Part shown: positions 1-8,918 of the stretch, piece by piece
Numbering within the stretch: the stretch's first letter is position 1
Layout: the number at the start of each line of letters is the position of its first letter
Source of the DNA: Ralstonia sp. RRA
GTDB taxonomy: Bacteria; Pseudomonadota; Gammaproteobacteria; Burkholderiales; Burkholderiaceae
DNA: 64,000 bases
Direction of reading: 5' to 3'
NCBI RefSeq assembly: GCF_037023145.1
Contig: NZ_CP146091.1
Span: 3,658,001 to 3,722,000 of the forward strand
Translations under genes and position numbers: made by a program
The notes under the pieces: model-generated
The model's input: the letters and a program-made list of their open reading frames with translations, nothing else
Databases searched by the model: none
Told to the model about the DNA's origin: nothing

Positions 1-373
1 CGGCCGCGCAGCGCCGTAGGCGCGAAGACGCGTAGCAAAACCGGACAGTTTTCAGAACGCAGACTTGTTGTCGGCAGTGTGCGGGCATGGTCGGTCGGAG
101 CCAGCCAGAGAGCAAGTTGGCATGCGCGCAAGGTCGGACAGCTGACCGCGGCTACCAGGAATCGATGTTCCCACGCAAGGAATAAGTGAAGGCACATGGG
201 CCAGCGGTAACGTCGGTGAGCGATGCAACCCTATCAGCGGGTAGCAGCAAAATCAGCCGCGGGCGCAAGCCCTTCTCATGTTTGTAGCAAAGTCGGGCAG
301 CCGTACGAAGGTGCCAAAGTCGCATGACCATTTTTGGAGCTATACGAAGGAACATGAGACCTTCGGGGATTCA
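1..373. other. Non-coding left edge, interior of the genomic island
   Basis: No convincing gene is seen; the open frames here lack ribosome binding sites and family resemblance. A short inverted repeat (CGAAGG at 345-350 and CCTTCG at 360-365) lies just before the start of the next gene and could be an operator or a translational hairpin. The stretch belongs to the same insertion as the integrase to its right. Confidence 0.5.
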
Positions 374-1165
374 ATGGACAAGCGACAACAAGGACGACAC
401 TACCGACGTGACGCGCTGCTCGCGCTCGCGCGGCTGGGTTACGCAACAACGAGGCAACTCGCCAAGTACCTTCACGGTAGTTGCACCGAGAGTGCGGTGA
501 AGATGACCGGCAGGACGCTTCGCTGGCTTCGTGACGCAGGATTTGTTGTTACCAAGCGAGATGGCGGCAGCGTTACTGGCGAGTTGCTCGTTGCGGTGAA
601 CGCCAAGGGTGCGGCATGGCTGTCCGAACTGGGCGAACCGCTTCCTGGTGAAAAGACCCACGCACGGCACTGGCTCCGGCATGCGCACAGTCACCGGACG
701 GTATGCAATAGCGTGTTCGTTGCGCTGACGGTTCAGTCGCCAGAGTTGGCGCCCTGGTCGGAACTGGAGGTGCGCGCCAAGATAGCGCCCTTGCATTCCA
801 TCCCCTACCACTTCGAAGACCAGGAAGTGTGTAAGGTCCCGGACCTTCTGGTGGAGGCGCCCGATGGCCTCGAATGGGTTGAGGTCGAAAATTCATGGCG
901 CCGGGAACGCGACCTGGACAAGATGATTGCCAGCATGCGGGCCATGTTCCGACAACCGACTGGCGCCCTGACGCGCGTGCACTTCATTGTGACCACACCG
1001 AGTGCAAAGACTATTGGGCAACGTCTTCGTCGGAAGCTGACGCATGCTCACGATTCAGGCTACTCACGGCAGATTCGCGAGCTGGACGCTCGCATTCTGG
1101 CTCAGCACGTCATCGTCTCGACGCTCGACCATGACCGGCTCGAACTCACGAGGGTCGCGTTCTGA
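374..1165 (+). CDS. Replic_Relax-like winged-helix protein of a mobile element
   Basis: A 263-residue protein. The N-terminal ~110 residues look like a winged helix (LLALARLGYATTRQLAKYL, then RTLRWLRDAGFVV). They are followed by an H-rich segment (HARHWLRHAHSHRTVCNS), and then PDLLVEAP and EWVEVENSWR. This order (wing, His/Asn region, acidic beta-hairpin core) resembles the replication-relaxation family carried by plasmids and integrative elements, whose members assist mobilisation or replication. I chose the ATG at 374 because GGGGA lies 5 bases upstream. The frame stays open to 278, but that start has no Shine-Dalgarno sequence. The family call rests on pattern resemblance. Location next to an integrase supports a mobile-element role. 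Confidence 0.55.
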   Translation: MDKRQQGRHYRRDALLALARLGYATTRQLAKYLHGSCTESAVKMTGRTLRWLRDAGFVVTKRDGGSVTGELLVAVNAKGAAWLSELGEPLPGEKTHARHWLRHAHSHRTVCNSVFVALTVQSPELAPWSELEVRAKIAPLHSIPYHFEDQEVCKVPDLLVEAPDGLEWVEVENSWRRERDLDKMIASMRAMFRQPTGALTRVHFIVTTPSAKTIGQRLRRKLTHAHDSGYSRQIRELDARILAQHVIVSTLDHDRLELTRVAF

Positions 1166-1225
1166 ATTTGCCAGCCACTACAGCAATTGAATCGGGCGCC
1201 ATACCTATCGCCGGGTCGTCCCTGT

Positions 1226-1651
1226 CTACCTAACAGCGGCGAGCGCAGCACCTCGGTCGTCGTTTTCCTCCGGAGCGGCGCAGCGACTTTTTGTCAGTAT
1301 CAAAACGTCTGAAAACACCTCGACGAAGCCTTGACGCAAGAGGGATTCACGCAGCGGTCCATAGGCGTCGGCAATGATAAGCGCCTGGTCTGCCAGCAAT
1401 GCGCACAATGCAACATAGCCTGAGAACCAGCCGCGACGGCGATAGCGCACCGGCACATACACATCGCTAATTGCCACCACCCCGTTGAACTCACCGACAT
1501 CCGGTACCGGCAAATACGGCGCGTATTCGATTGCGACATGAAAGCCGCGGGCGCTCAGTCGAGTCTCGTGGCCTACCCCTTGCGCCCGAGCCGACTGAAC
1601 GAACTCGACCGTTTGCAATTCGACGGATGGAATCTGAAGTTTTCTCGGCAT
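1226..1651 (-). CDS. GNAT-like small protein translationally coupled to the integrase
   Basis: A 141-residue protein whose ATG shares one base with the integrase stop codon (TGATG arrangement at 1653-1649), so it is probably translated by coupling. The central part, VPVRYRRRGWF followed by a hydrophobic helix (ALCALLADQALII) and ESLLRQGFVEV, resembles GNAT motif A (R-x-x-G), helix alpha-3 and the late GF strand of N-acetyltransferases, but the match is weak. Substrate is unknown. The open frame continues far upstream inside the integrase gene; that part is antisense-frame noise and I exclude it. It could be an accessory (cargo or regulatory) gene of the island. Confidence 0.55.
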   Translation of the reverse strand: MPRKLQIPSVELQTVEFVQSARAQGVGHETRLSARGFHVAIEYAPYLPVPDVGEFNGVVAISDVYVPVRYRRRGWFSGYVALCALLADQALIIADAYGPLRESLLRQGFVEVFSDVLILTKSRCAAPEENDDRGAALAAVR

Positions 1652-3108
1652 CAGGCAGCCCTCCGCCGAAAATCGACCGTGACGATATTGCCCCGACGCA
1701 TCAAGCCGGAAGCCGGCGGTGCGCTGGATGCCATTGCGGCTGTTCCAGCTTCGCAGTCGTCCGCGTCGCGGACCGACTGCTTCACCTGGGCATCCAGGAT
1801 GGGCAAATGTGCCGGGTTCCCCTCGGGTACCGATGCGGTTTGCTGTTTTGCCCCATAGACGGCATCCAACGCTTCCGTGACGCTCCTCTGATACCCCGCC
1901 GCCACATAACGGGTATCCAACGCCTCGTTGTGCATCATCGTGGCGACCTCGGTCGCCTTCAAGTTGACGTACCGCATGACCATTTGAACGGTCTTGTGGC
2001 CCGTGATGAGCATCAGGGCCGGCACGTTGCCGTTGAACTGCAATGCGAAACGCGTCGCCGAGGTATGGCGCAAGTCGTGCATTCCGACGTTTGCCACGCC
2101 AGCCTGCTCGCGCGCAATCGCCCAAGCTTTCTTGACTGCCTCATAGGTCGTGGGAAAAACCTGGTCGTCTGGCGCGGGTGGCGTGGGTGCGTGATTTTTC
2201 AGTTGCTCAAGAATATGTAGAGCGCCCGGACCCAGGGGGACCTTCCGTGCCCCGCCCTTACCGTCGGGAAGTTCAAGCACGCGCTGTTGCCAATTCACGT
2301 GACGCCAATGCAACAGCATCAAGGGCTCGCATGAGCGCATGGCGGTCTCGAGCATCAGGCAGGCGAGCGGTGCGACATGGGGGTTGGGATATTTCGCCAG
2401 TTCGACCGACAGGCGTTGCCATTCCTCGTTTGTGACGACTCTGTCACGGCCGGCATCCATCGCTGGCATGTCCAGTCCGGCACCCGCGGGATTGCCGCCG
2501 GCATGCCGCCATTTCCAGACCGCGCTGGCGTGCTTGAAGAGCCGGCGCAACTCACTGCGCTCGAGATGGATGGTGGCCGCCTTTTTCCCTTCCGCTCGCA
2601 GCGCATTGATGAGCGGCTGGATGTGATGTGCCGTCACCTCGGCCATCATCATGCTCGCCAGGTGCTTGCGTACCCGTTCGCTCTCTCCGCTGGCTTGGCT
2701 CTGGTTCTTTCGGTGTTCAGCCAGCGATGCGGGAATGGTACGGCCGGGCTCCTTGTGCAAGGCCACCTGCCAGTAGACACGCTTGCCATCCTTCATCAGG
2801 TCGGCACGTGTCAATTGGACAACTGGCAGCCCCAGAGCGCGGAGATAGCTGTTGATGCGATTGGCATCCTGCCGCGCGCCCTTAAGAAAAGGCAGGCGCT
2901 CGCAGGCGTAATTTGAAAAGGCGGCGCCCAGGCTGGTGCGATATGGACCCAGGCCGGACGGTGCTGGGCCGCCGGTCAGTTCAACCTTGCGCTCTTCCAT
3001 GTCGCGCTTGGCGCTGGCCTCGGTGTCGAAGCCGGAACGGTAGAGGTCCTGGCCTGCGACGCGCAGCCGGTAGGCCCAGCCGGCGCCTTCCTGGAACGGC
3101 TTAGCCAT
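1651..3108 (-). CDS. Phage/island-type tyrosine integrase
   Basis: A site-specific recombinase of 485 residues. The full tyrosine-recombinase set is visible: Arg258 (ETAMRSCEPL), His344 and Arg347 (MHDLRH), His371 (ITGHKTVQM) and nucleophile Tyr380 (MRYVNL). About 100 extra residues follow the tyrosine. The N-terminal ~220 residues form the arm-binding/core-binding part. The ATG at 3108 is preceded by GGAGGA with a 4-base spacer; an in-frame ATG at 3120 overlaps that site and is the alternative. The gene lies 260 bases from the 3' end of tRNA-Phe and is oriented away from it, the usual arrangement for an element inserted in a tRNA gene. It overlaps the next gene by one base. Confidence 0.93.
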   Translation of the reverse strand: MAKPFQEGAGWAYRLRVAGQDLYRSGFDTEASAKRDMEERKVELTGGPAPSGLGPYRTSLGAAFSNYACERLPFLKGARQDANRINSYLRALGLPVVQLTRADLMKDGKRVYWQVALHKEPGRTIPASLAEHRKNQSQASGESERVRKHLASMMMAEVTAHHIQPLINALRAEGKKAATIHLERSELRRLFKHASAVWKWRHAGGNPAGAGLDMPAMDAGRDRVVTNEEWQRLSVELAKYPNPHVAPLACLMLETAMRSCEPLMLLHWRHVNWQQRVLELPDGKGGARKVPLGPGALHILEQLKNHAPTPPAPDDQVFPTTYEAVKKAWAIAREQAGVANVGMHDLRHTSATRFALQFNGNVPALMLITGHKTVQMVMRYVNLKATEVATMMHNEALDTRYVAAGYQRSVTEALDAVYGAKQQTASVPEGNPAHLPILDAQVKQSVRDADDCEAGTAAMASSAPPASGLMRRGNIVTVDFRRRAA

Positions 3109-3173
3109 GGTGTCCTCCATCGAGGACGGCGGCAGACCGGCGGATGCCGGAGGTGGGTGTCAGCTGATTCATT

Positions 3174-3199
3174 GCAACTCCGTAAGTCAGTGGAGTTGC
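3174..3199. repeat. 8-bp inverted repeat upstream of the integrase
   Basis: GCAACTCC (3174-3181) and GGAGTTGC (3192-3199) form a perfect inverted repeat with a 10-base spacer, about 65 bases before the integrase start. It is a candidate operator or an arm-type binding site for integrase or excisionase. This is inference from position. Confidence 0.4.
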
Positions 3200-3321
3200 G
3201 TATAGCTTCGTCAGAGGGGGATGATTTCCGCCGATGTGCGGCGTGGATGCGCGTCGGAGCGCATTCAAACGCAGTGGGCCACCGGTGGCGCTGACAGAGA
3301 AACGTCAGAGCACAGCCCAGA

Positions 3322-3359
3322 AAGCACTTAGCCCAGCGTAAAAACTGGGCTAAGTGCTT
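3322..3359 (-). terminator. Hairpin directly downstream of tRNA-Phe
   Basis: A perfect 15-bp inverted repeat (3322-3336 with 3345-3359) with an 8-base loop lies 8 bases beyond the tRNA-Phe CCA end. On the minus strand the stem is followed by only a short T-rich stretch (TTTCT), so termination is probable but not certain. Because the island begins at the tRNA 3' end, this hairpin may belong to the inserted element. Confidence 0.55.
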
Positions 3360-3367
3360 GAATATAT

Positions 3368-3443
3368 TGGTGGCCTGGGGCGGAATCGAACCACCGACAC
3401 GCGGATTTTCAATCCGCTGCTCTACCAACTGAGCTACCGGGCC
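3368..3443 (-). tRNA. tRNA-Phe(GAA)
   Basis: A 76-base gene on the minus strand with an encoded CCA end. The 7-bp acceptor stem GGCCCGG pairs with its partner before ACCA. The D arm contains AGCTCAGTTGG. The anticodon stem GCGGA/TCCGC encloses loop TTGAAAA, giving anticodon GAA. The T arm contains GGTTCGATTCC. Its 3' part probably serves as the attachment site used by the adjacent integrase. Confidence 0.97.
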
Positions 3444-3510
3444 AGAACAGAAAGGCGAGTATGGCAGGGTTCGCCCCCTGTCGTCAAGCCCTGTTGAAAA
3501 AGAGATTGAA

Positions 3511-4224
3511 TCAGGCGGTCGGCTCGCCCTTGTTGCGCGAGAGTTCAACGCCCAGCTGCTTGAGCTTGCGGTACAGGTGCGTGCGCTCCAGGCCGGTTTT
3601 CTCGGCCACGCGGGTCATGCTGCCGCCCTCGCGCTGCAGGTGATATTCAAAGTAGGCGCGCTCGAACAGGTCGCGCGCTTCACGCAGCGGCATGTCAAAC
3701 GAGAACTGCATGCCGCCGCCCTCGGCTGCGCGGACCGGTACACCGTTGGCGTCGGCGCGGTCGGCTGTGGCGGGTGCGCCCGCAAGTGCGGCATTCGGTG
3801 CGGCACTGGTCACGCCCGCAGCCGGCGCTGCCAACGGAGACGCCGCGCGCGGCTTCTCCTTGCTGCGCGACAGGCCCTGCTCCACCGCAGCCAGCAGCTT
3901 TTGTAGCGCGATGGGCTTCTCCAGGAAATTCAGCGCGCCGATCTTGGTCGCTTCAACGGCAGTGTCGATGGTCGCGTGGCCCGACATCATGATGACGGGC
4001 ATGGTCAGCAGGCCTTGCGATGCCCACTCTTTGAGCAGCGTGACGCCGTCGGTATCCGGCATCCAGATATCGAGCAGGACGAGGTCGGGCGTTGCGTTCG
4101 CGCGGTGTTCACGCGCGCGCTGCGCGTTCTCGGCGACTTCGACAACGTGCCCTTCGTCTCCGAGGATTTCGGAGAGCAACTCCCGGATACCCATTTCGTC
4201 GTCGACAACGAGGATGGTGGCCAT
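3511..4224 (-). CDS. NtrX-like response regulator lacking the AAA+ domain
   Basis: A 237-residue regulator. The receiver domain (residues 1-120) has the acidic pair at 8-9, phosphoacceptor Asp52 (LLDIWMPD) and Lys103 (EKP). An Ala/Pro-rich linker (about 125-175) follows, then a C-terminal Fis-type helix-turn-helix (MTRVAEKTGLERTHLYRKL). Classical NtrX has a sigma-54 AAA+ ATPase between these two domains. Here it is absent, so the protein probably acts by plain DNA binding. It lies 36 bases after the kinase gene and is the obvious partner of that kinase. Confidence 0.9.
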   Translation of the reverse strand: MATILVVDDEMGIRELLSEILGDEGHVVEVAENAQRAREHRANATPDLVLLDIWMPDTDGVTLLKEWASQGLLTMPVIMMSGHATIDTAVEATKIGALNFLEKPIALQKLLAAVEQGLSRSKEKPRAASPLAAPAAGVTSAAPNAALAGAPATADRADANGVPVRAAEGGGMQFSFDMPLREARDLFERAYFEYHLQREGGSMTRVAEKTGLERTHLYRKLKQLGVELSRNKGEPTA

Positions 4225-4260
4225 GCTTTTCCTCTGTGTGCGGCGGGATTGCCGTCCGCG

Positions 4261-6708
4261 TCACGCAAGTTTTACGAACAGTATGGAAACCTGGGCGCCG
4301 ACGGTGTCGGTGCCCGATTGACCCGATTGGCGGTTGCGCAATTCGATGCGCGCCCCGTGCTCGTCCATGATTTTCTTTACCATGGCCAAGCCCAATCCTG
4401 TGCCCTTGGCTTTGGTCGTGACGTACGGCTCGAAGGCGCGGTTGAGGATGCGGGAAGAGAACCCGCCGCCGTTATCCGCGATCGCAAGCCGCACGGCCTG
4501 CCGCCGCGCGCCCGAGGCGTCGTCGTATTCTACCGTGTCAGTTTGCAACATGACATGTGCGGCAGGTCTTCCGGCGCTTTCGTTCTCGGCCACGGCGTCC
4601 TGCGCGTTCTGCAGCAGGTTGTGGATGACCTGGCGTAGCTGGGTCGGGTCGCCCTTGATCAACGGCAATCCCTCGCCCAACTTGACCTCGATGACGGGGT
4701 GATCGTGCTGGCTGGGGTGATCGATGCCGTACAGGTGCAGCACCTCGGAGGCGAGCGCGTTGAGGTCCAGCTCCTGTAGTACAGCGGGCGGTGTGCGCGC
4801 GTAGTCGCGGAAGTCGTCCACCATGCGCTTCATCGCCGCGACCTGGTTGACGATGGTGGTGGCGCCACGGCGCAGCACCTCGGCGTCGGCGTCGGTCAGC
4901 TTGGGCGAGAGCTTCATCTCCAGGCGCTCGGCCGAGAGCTGGATTGGCGTGAGCGGGTTCTTGATCTCGTGCGCCAGGCGGCGCGCGACTTCGCCCCATG
5001 CTACCGAACGCTGCGCCGAGATCACGTCAGAGATGTCGTCGAACACCACCACGTAACCGCGCTCCGTGCCGTGCGCGCCCACTGACGGCCCCGGCAGGCG
5101 CGTGCCGCGCACCAGCAGCGTGAGCGGCTCGTCTTCATCTTCGAGCGGAATCTCCACCTGCTTCTGCCAGTGCGCTGCGGCACCGCCGGCTGCGGCACTT
5201 GCGTCTTGCTCGGCGAAAGCCTGCTCGACCACCTGATCAAAGGCCGACAGCGGCACGATGTTGGCCAGCCCCTGCCCGACCCATGCGCCGAACGGCTGCT
5301 TGAAGATGCGCTCGGCACCGGGGTTGGCAGTCAGCAGGACAAAACGATGGTCGAACACGAAGACGCCTGCGGTCAGGTTGGTCAACACGCTCTCAAGATA
5401 GGCCTTCGATTGCTCGAGTGCTGCGCGGTTCTGCTCCACCGCGCGGCGTGCGTCGGCAAGTTGGCGCGTCATCTGGTTGAACTGCTGCGTCAGCACGCCG
5501 AGCTCGTCGCGCGTGTGCAGCTCACGCTTGGGCGAGAGATCGCCCTCGGCCACCTCGCGCGTGCCCTGCAGCAGCATCAGCAGCGGTCGTGCCAGCTGTG
5601 CGCCCAGCAGCAATGCCAGCATCACCGCGATGAACACCGCGAGGAACAGCGTGAGCGTGAGCGTGCCGATGTACATCTTGCGCAGGCCGGTGCGGCCGAG
5701 CGCTTTCTCCTGGTATTCCTGGTACGCGCGCTGGACCGCGTCCGCATTACGGGCGAGCGCCTGCGGCACCGGTTGTATGAGCTGCAGGAAGCGCTCTTCG
5801 CGGCCGGTTTCTCCCGTCAGGCCAAAGCCGCGTGAGATGCCCCCGTTGCCGTCTTCCGAGCGGCGGTCGGCCAGCAGGCCCGTGCCGGCCCATTTGCGCG
5901 CCGGCGAGCTGGACCCGAGCGTGGGTTCCTCGCGCGAGGTCGTGCCCAGTGCCACCACCACGCGCAGTTGATAGAGATCGTTGTGACGGTTGTTGCTGCG
6001 TGTGGAGGGCGTGGGGCCGGTGTCGCCTTCGCTGTCGCTGCCGCCTTCAAGGCTGGCGTAGCCGCCGGGTGCGCGCGCCTGTTCTAGGATGGCCTGGTCG
6101 GGCAGGCTCGGCACGAGCGTGTCGTAGGTGCTCGATGCGGTGGCCACCACGCGGCCATTGGCGGTGAAGATGGTCGCCTCCTGCACGCCAAATTGTTCGC
6201 GCAGGCGGTTGAGCGTGATGGCGGTGGCCGAGGCGGAACCGTCGCCCACCTGTTCAGCAATCAGGCGGCCCTTGTTCTGCAGGTCGGCCAGCGCGCTGTC
6301 CATGGTCGTGCGACCGAGGTTCAGCCCCGCCTCCAGCGCCGATTCGACCTTCACGTCGAACCACGACTCGATACTGCGCGAGACGAACTGCAGTGACACC
6401 AGATAGATCAGCACGCCCGGCAGCACGCCCACCACGCCAAAGAACACGGCCAGCTTGGTCATCAGCCGCGTACCGAACTTGCCGCGCCGCGCGCGCAGCG
6501 CCAGCGCCAGCATCAGCCCGCCGATGATCACCACCAGCAGCACGCCAATGACGAGGTTGACCTTGTAGAGCAGCGTGAAATACCGATCGAAGAATTCGGT
6601 GTTGGCCGAGGCGGCGGCCAGCAGCCCCACCAGCACAATCGCCAGAAAGACGATGGTGCCCGCCACCACCTGATATAGCAGGCGCTTGTAACTGCGATCG
6701 AAGATCAT
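4261..6708 (-). CDS. NtrY-like membrane sensor histidine kinase
   Basis: An 815-residue sensor kinase. The N-terminus has several membrane helices (three in the first ~140 residues) and a large extracytoplasmic region. Another helix near 400 is followed by a HAMP segment (ARPLLMLLQGTREVAEGD), a PAS-like domain (YLESVLTNLTAGVFVFD), the H box with His580 (RRLAHEIKNPLTPIQLSAERL, typical of NtrY), the N box (HNLLQNAQDAV), ADNGGG and GTGLGLAMV. I chose the ATG at 6708, which overlaps the stop of the preceding gene as ATGA. A longer open frame exists but reads through that gene. The input signal is unknown; NtrY relatives sense nitrogen or redox state. Confidence 0.93.
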   Translation of the reverse strand: MIFDRSYKRLLYQVVAGTIVFLAIVLVGLLAAASANTEFFDRYFTLLYKVNLVIGVLLVVIIGGLMLALALRARRGKFGTRLMTKLAVFFGVVGVLPGVLIYLVSLQFVSRSIESWFDVKVESALEAGLNLGRTTMDSALADLQNKGRLIAEQVGDGSASATAITLNRLREQFGVQEATIFTANGRVVATASSTYDTLVPSLPDQAILEQARAPGGYASLEGGSDSEGDTGPTPSTRSNNRHNDLYQLRVVVALGTTSREEPTLGSSSPARKWAGTGLLADRRSEDGNGGISRGFGLTGETGREERFLQLIQPVPQALARNADAVQRAYQEYQEKALGRTGLRKMYIGTLTLTLFLAVFIAVMLALLLGAQLARPLLMLLQGTREVAEGDLSPKRELHTRDELGVLTQQFNQMTRQLADARRAVEQNRAALEQSKAYLESVLTNLTAGVFVFDHRFVLLTANPGAERIFKQPFGAWVGQGLANIVPLSAFDQVVEQAFAEQDASAAAGGAAAHWQKQVEIPLEDEDEPLTLLVRGTRLPGPSVGAHGTERGYVVVFDDISDVISAQRSVAWGEVARRLAHEIKNPLTPIQLSAERLEMKLSPKLTDADAEVLRRGATTIVNQVAAMKRMVDDFRDYARTPPAVLQELDLNALASEVLHLYGIDHPSQHDHPVIEVKLGEGLPLIKGDPTQLRQVIHNLLQNAQDAVAENESAGRPAAHVMLQTDTVEYDDASGARRQAVRLAIADNGGGFSSRILNRAFEPYVTTKAKGTGLGLAMVKKIMDEHGARIELRNRQSGQSGTDTVGAQVSILFVKLA

Positions 6709-7418
6709 TTGGCGGGCGCCAGCAGCGAACCCGCGTTGCCGGGGCCGGCGCTCATGCCCCAGCCCGGATTGGGCGACAGGCCCGGTGCGGGCGTTGACGA
6801 CGTGGGTGCGCTGGCAGCGGGTGCTGAGACCGGCGGTGCAGGCGGTGCCGACGGTGGCGATGCAGGTTCGTTCGGCACCAGGAAGCTGAACTGCTTCCAT
6901 TCGGAAGCAAGGTTCCAGTCGCGCGTATTGACGGCGTTGATCTGGAACGGCTTGGGCAACTGCGTCACGTCCAGGCGCATGCGGACTTGGGCTTGCACGG
7001 TTTCACCGGTCTTGACGGCGCCACGTTCGAACACGCGCCAGCCGCGCACGTGCTGCATGAAGTCGACCGCGTCTTTCAGGCGCGAGAACGGCACTTGCAG
7101 GCCGCCGGTCGATACCCGGTACTGGCGCGCTAGCGGATGGTAGGACAGGCGCACCACGCGCGTGGCGCTGACGGCGTGGTCATCGAACCAGTACCAGCGC
7201 GGGCGGATCAGCTCGAACTCGACAAGAAAATACAGCGCGATGCCTTTGTTAACCGCTTCTTCGAGGTTGCTGGGCAGATCGAAGTCGAAATCGGCGGTGA
7301 GGTTCCAGCCGCCGTCGGCGTATTCCAGTTGGGCGCGGTTGACTTCGATGGTTTGTGCGGACGGCGCTGTCGGCCACAACAGGCACAGCATGCCCAGTAC
7401 GACAAGCCGGTGCAGCAT
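6705..7418 (-). CDS. DUF4390 exported protein
   Basis: A 237-residue protein with an N-terminal signal peptide (LVVLGMLCLLWPTAPSAQ). A beta-rich body follows with LYFLVEFELIRPRWYWFDD and VVRLSYHPLARQYRVSTGGLQ, which I recognise as the DUF4390 pattern. The C-terminal ~50 residues are Ala/Pro/Ser-rich. DUF4390 genes commonly precede NtrYX-like systems in beta-proteobacteria. The stop codon overlaps the kinase start by four bases, so the two are co-translated. Function is unknown; a periplasmic partner of the kinase is a reasonable guess. Confidence 0.85.
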   Translation of the reverse strand: MLHRLVVLGMLCLLWPTAPSAQTIEVNRAQLEYADGGWNLTADFDFDLPSNLEEAVNKGIALYFLVEFELIRPRWYWFDDHAVSATRVVRLSYHPLARQYRVSTGGLQVPFSRLKDAVDFMQHVRGWRVFERGAVKTGETVQAQVRMRLDVTQLPKPFQINAVNTRDWNLASEWKQFSFLVPNEPASPPSAPPAPPVSAPAASAPTSSTPAPGLSPNPGWGMSAGPGNAGSLLAPAK

Positions 7419-7485
7419 CTGCCGGAATCGGGCGGGCAGCAGCTGGAGCGATGGGCGGAGGAAGACAGTCACAACGGTCGTCGCA

Positions 7486-8817
7486 TCAGGGCCGTTTCTG
7501 GAACACCGCGTAAAAGAAGCCGTCGTGGTCGAGCGGCAGTGGCGAGACACCCGGGATGAAGCTGCTCGCCGACGCCGCATTGGGCGAGGCTGGCAGCAAC
7601 TGGCCGGGCGCGTGCAATCGTATCGCATCTTCGAGATGGCTTTCAAACCATCGGGCTTGCGTTTCGCCCTCCGTCGGGAAAATCGAACACGTGACATAAA
7701 CCAGCTTGCCACCGGGCGCGAGGCATGCCCATAGGGCGCGCACGATGTCGCGCTGCAGGGTGGCCAGCGCCTTGAGATCGGCCGGACGGCGCAGCCAGCG
7801 GATGTCCGGGTGGCGCCGCACGATGCCGGCAGCCGAGCACGGTACGTCGGCGAGGATGCGGTCGAACGCGCGGCCGTCCCACCAGGTGTCGGGCTGGGCG
7901 GCGTCGCCCACGCAAACGGTAGCGGTCTGGGACAGGCGCGCGAGATTCTCGTTGATGCGCACGGCGCGTGCGGCGTCCGATTCGAGTGCCACCACGTCCA
8001 GGTTGTCGGCCAGTTCCAGCAGATGGCCGGTCTTGCCACCGGGTGCGGCGCAGGCGTCCAGCACGCGCTGGCCCGGTACCACGTCGAGCAGTACTGCAGC
8101 CAGTTGCGCGCCGGCGTCCTGCACCGAGACGTCCCCTTCTGCAAAGCCGGGGAGTTCGGCGACCGGTACGGCACGCGCCAGGCGCACGGCCTGCTCGCCG
8201 ATGCGCTCGGCGTCGATGCCGGCCTCGTCCAGTTGGGAGAGGTAGGCATCGACTGCAACGCGGCGCGGGTTCACGCGCAACACCATCGGCGGGCGGCGGT
8301 TGCCGGCGGCGAGGATGTCTTGCCACGTATCGGGATAGGCGCTGCGCACAGCATCGATCCACCATTGCGGGTAGTTGGTGGCGGCCACCGGGTCGGCCTG
8401 CATGGCCGCGACGAGTTGGCCTTGTTCGCGCAGGAAACGCCGCAGCACGCCGTTGATCATGCCCTTGCCATGCGCGAGCTTCGGGTCGGCCGAGGCGGCG
8501 CGCACCGTCTGATCGACCACGGTGAAGGGGGCGTACGGCGGCGGATCATCCAGCAATTGCGCGAGCGCCACGCGCAGCAGATTGGCGGCGCCTTCGGCGG
8601 GCGGGCGCGGGATCAACGTGCGGATCAGCCAGTCGGTGCTGCCGAGCCAGCGCGTGGCGCGGTAAGCGAGATCCTGCACGGCGCCACGCACCGGTGCGGG
8701 TTGGCCCTGGCAGACGGCATCAATGGCCTGCGGCAACGCTGTGCCTTGCCGCAGCTTGCCCATCGCAACGGCGGCAAGTGACAAGGCGTGGGCGAGGGAA
8801 TCGGGCGGCAGGCGCAT
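7486..8817 (-). CDS. rsmB: 16S rRNA (cytosine-967-C5)-methyltransferase
   Basis: A 443-residue protein that methylates C967 of 16S rRNA. The N-terminal NusB-like RNA-binding domain is followed by a Rossmann methyltransferase with the SAM loop LDACAAPGGKTGHLLEL, the PCSAAG motif and the catalytic cysteine motif VTCSIFPTEGE. I chose the ATG at 8817 (MRLPPDS). A TTG at 8862 extends the frame but lies inside the hairpin that follows htpX. The gene is followed 67 bases later by the DUF4390 gene, so it may head that operon. Confidence 0.94.
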   Translation of the reverse strand: MRLPPDSLAHALSLAAVAMGKLRQGTALPQAIDAVCQGQPAPVRGAVQDLAYRATRWLGSTDWLIRTLIPRPPAEGAANLLRVALAQLLDDPPPYAPFTVVDQTVRAASADPKLAHGKGMINGVLRRFLREQGQLVAAMQADPVAATNYPQWWIDAVRSAYPDTWQDILAAGNRRPPMVLRVNPRRVAVDAYLSQLDEAGIDAERIGEQAVRLARAVPVAELPGFAEGDVSVQDAGAQLAAVLLDVVPGQRVLDACAAPGGKTGHLLELADNLDVVALESDAARAVRINENLARLSQTATVCVGDAAQPDTWWDGRAFDRILADVPCSAAGIVRRHPDIRWLRRPADLKALATLQRDIVRALWACLAPGGKLVYVTCSIFPTEGETQARWFESHLEDAIRLHAPGQLLPASPNAASASSFIPGVSPLPLDHDGFFYAVFQKRP

Positions 8818-8861
8818 CGGAGCAGCGGAAATCAGGCGGATGAAGGGGCGATACAAATGCA

Positions 8862-8886
8862 ACGAGCCCGCGATGGGCGGGCTCGT
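8862..8886 (-). terminator. Hairpin after htpX
   Basis: A 10-bp perfect stem (8862-8871 with 8877-8886, loop 5 bases) sits 33 bases past the htpX stop. On the minus strand it is followed by a T-rich stretch (GTTGCATTTGT), so a moderate intrinsic terminator is likely. Confidence 0.6.
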
Positions 8887-8918
8887 GCGGACTGCGGAAG
8901 TATAAAGGAAGCGCTCGC

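Noticed and set aside
1652..2125. N-terminal extension of the GNAT-like ORF
   Set aside because: It is entirely inside the integrase gene on the same strand in another frame; the coupled ATG at 1651 explains the gene.
8818..8862. Upstream TTG start for rsmB
   Set aside because: It lies in the terminator hairpin behind htpX, and family similarity begins at the ATG at 8817.
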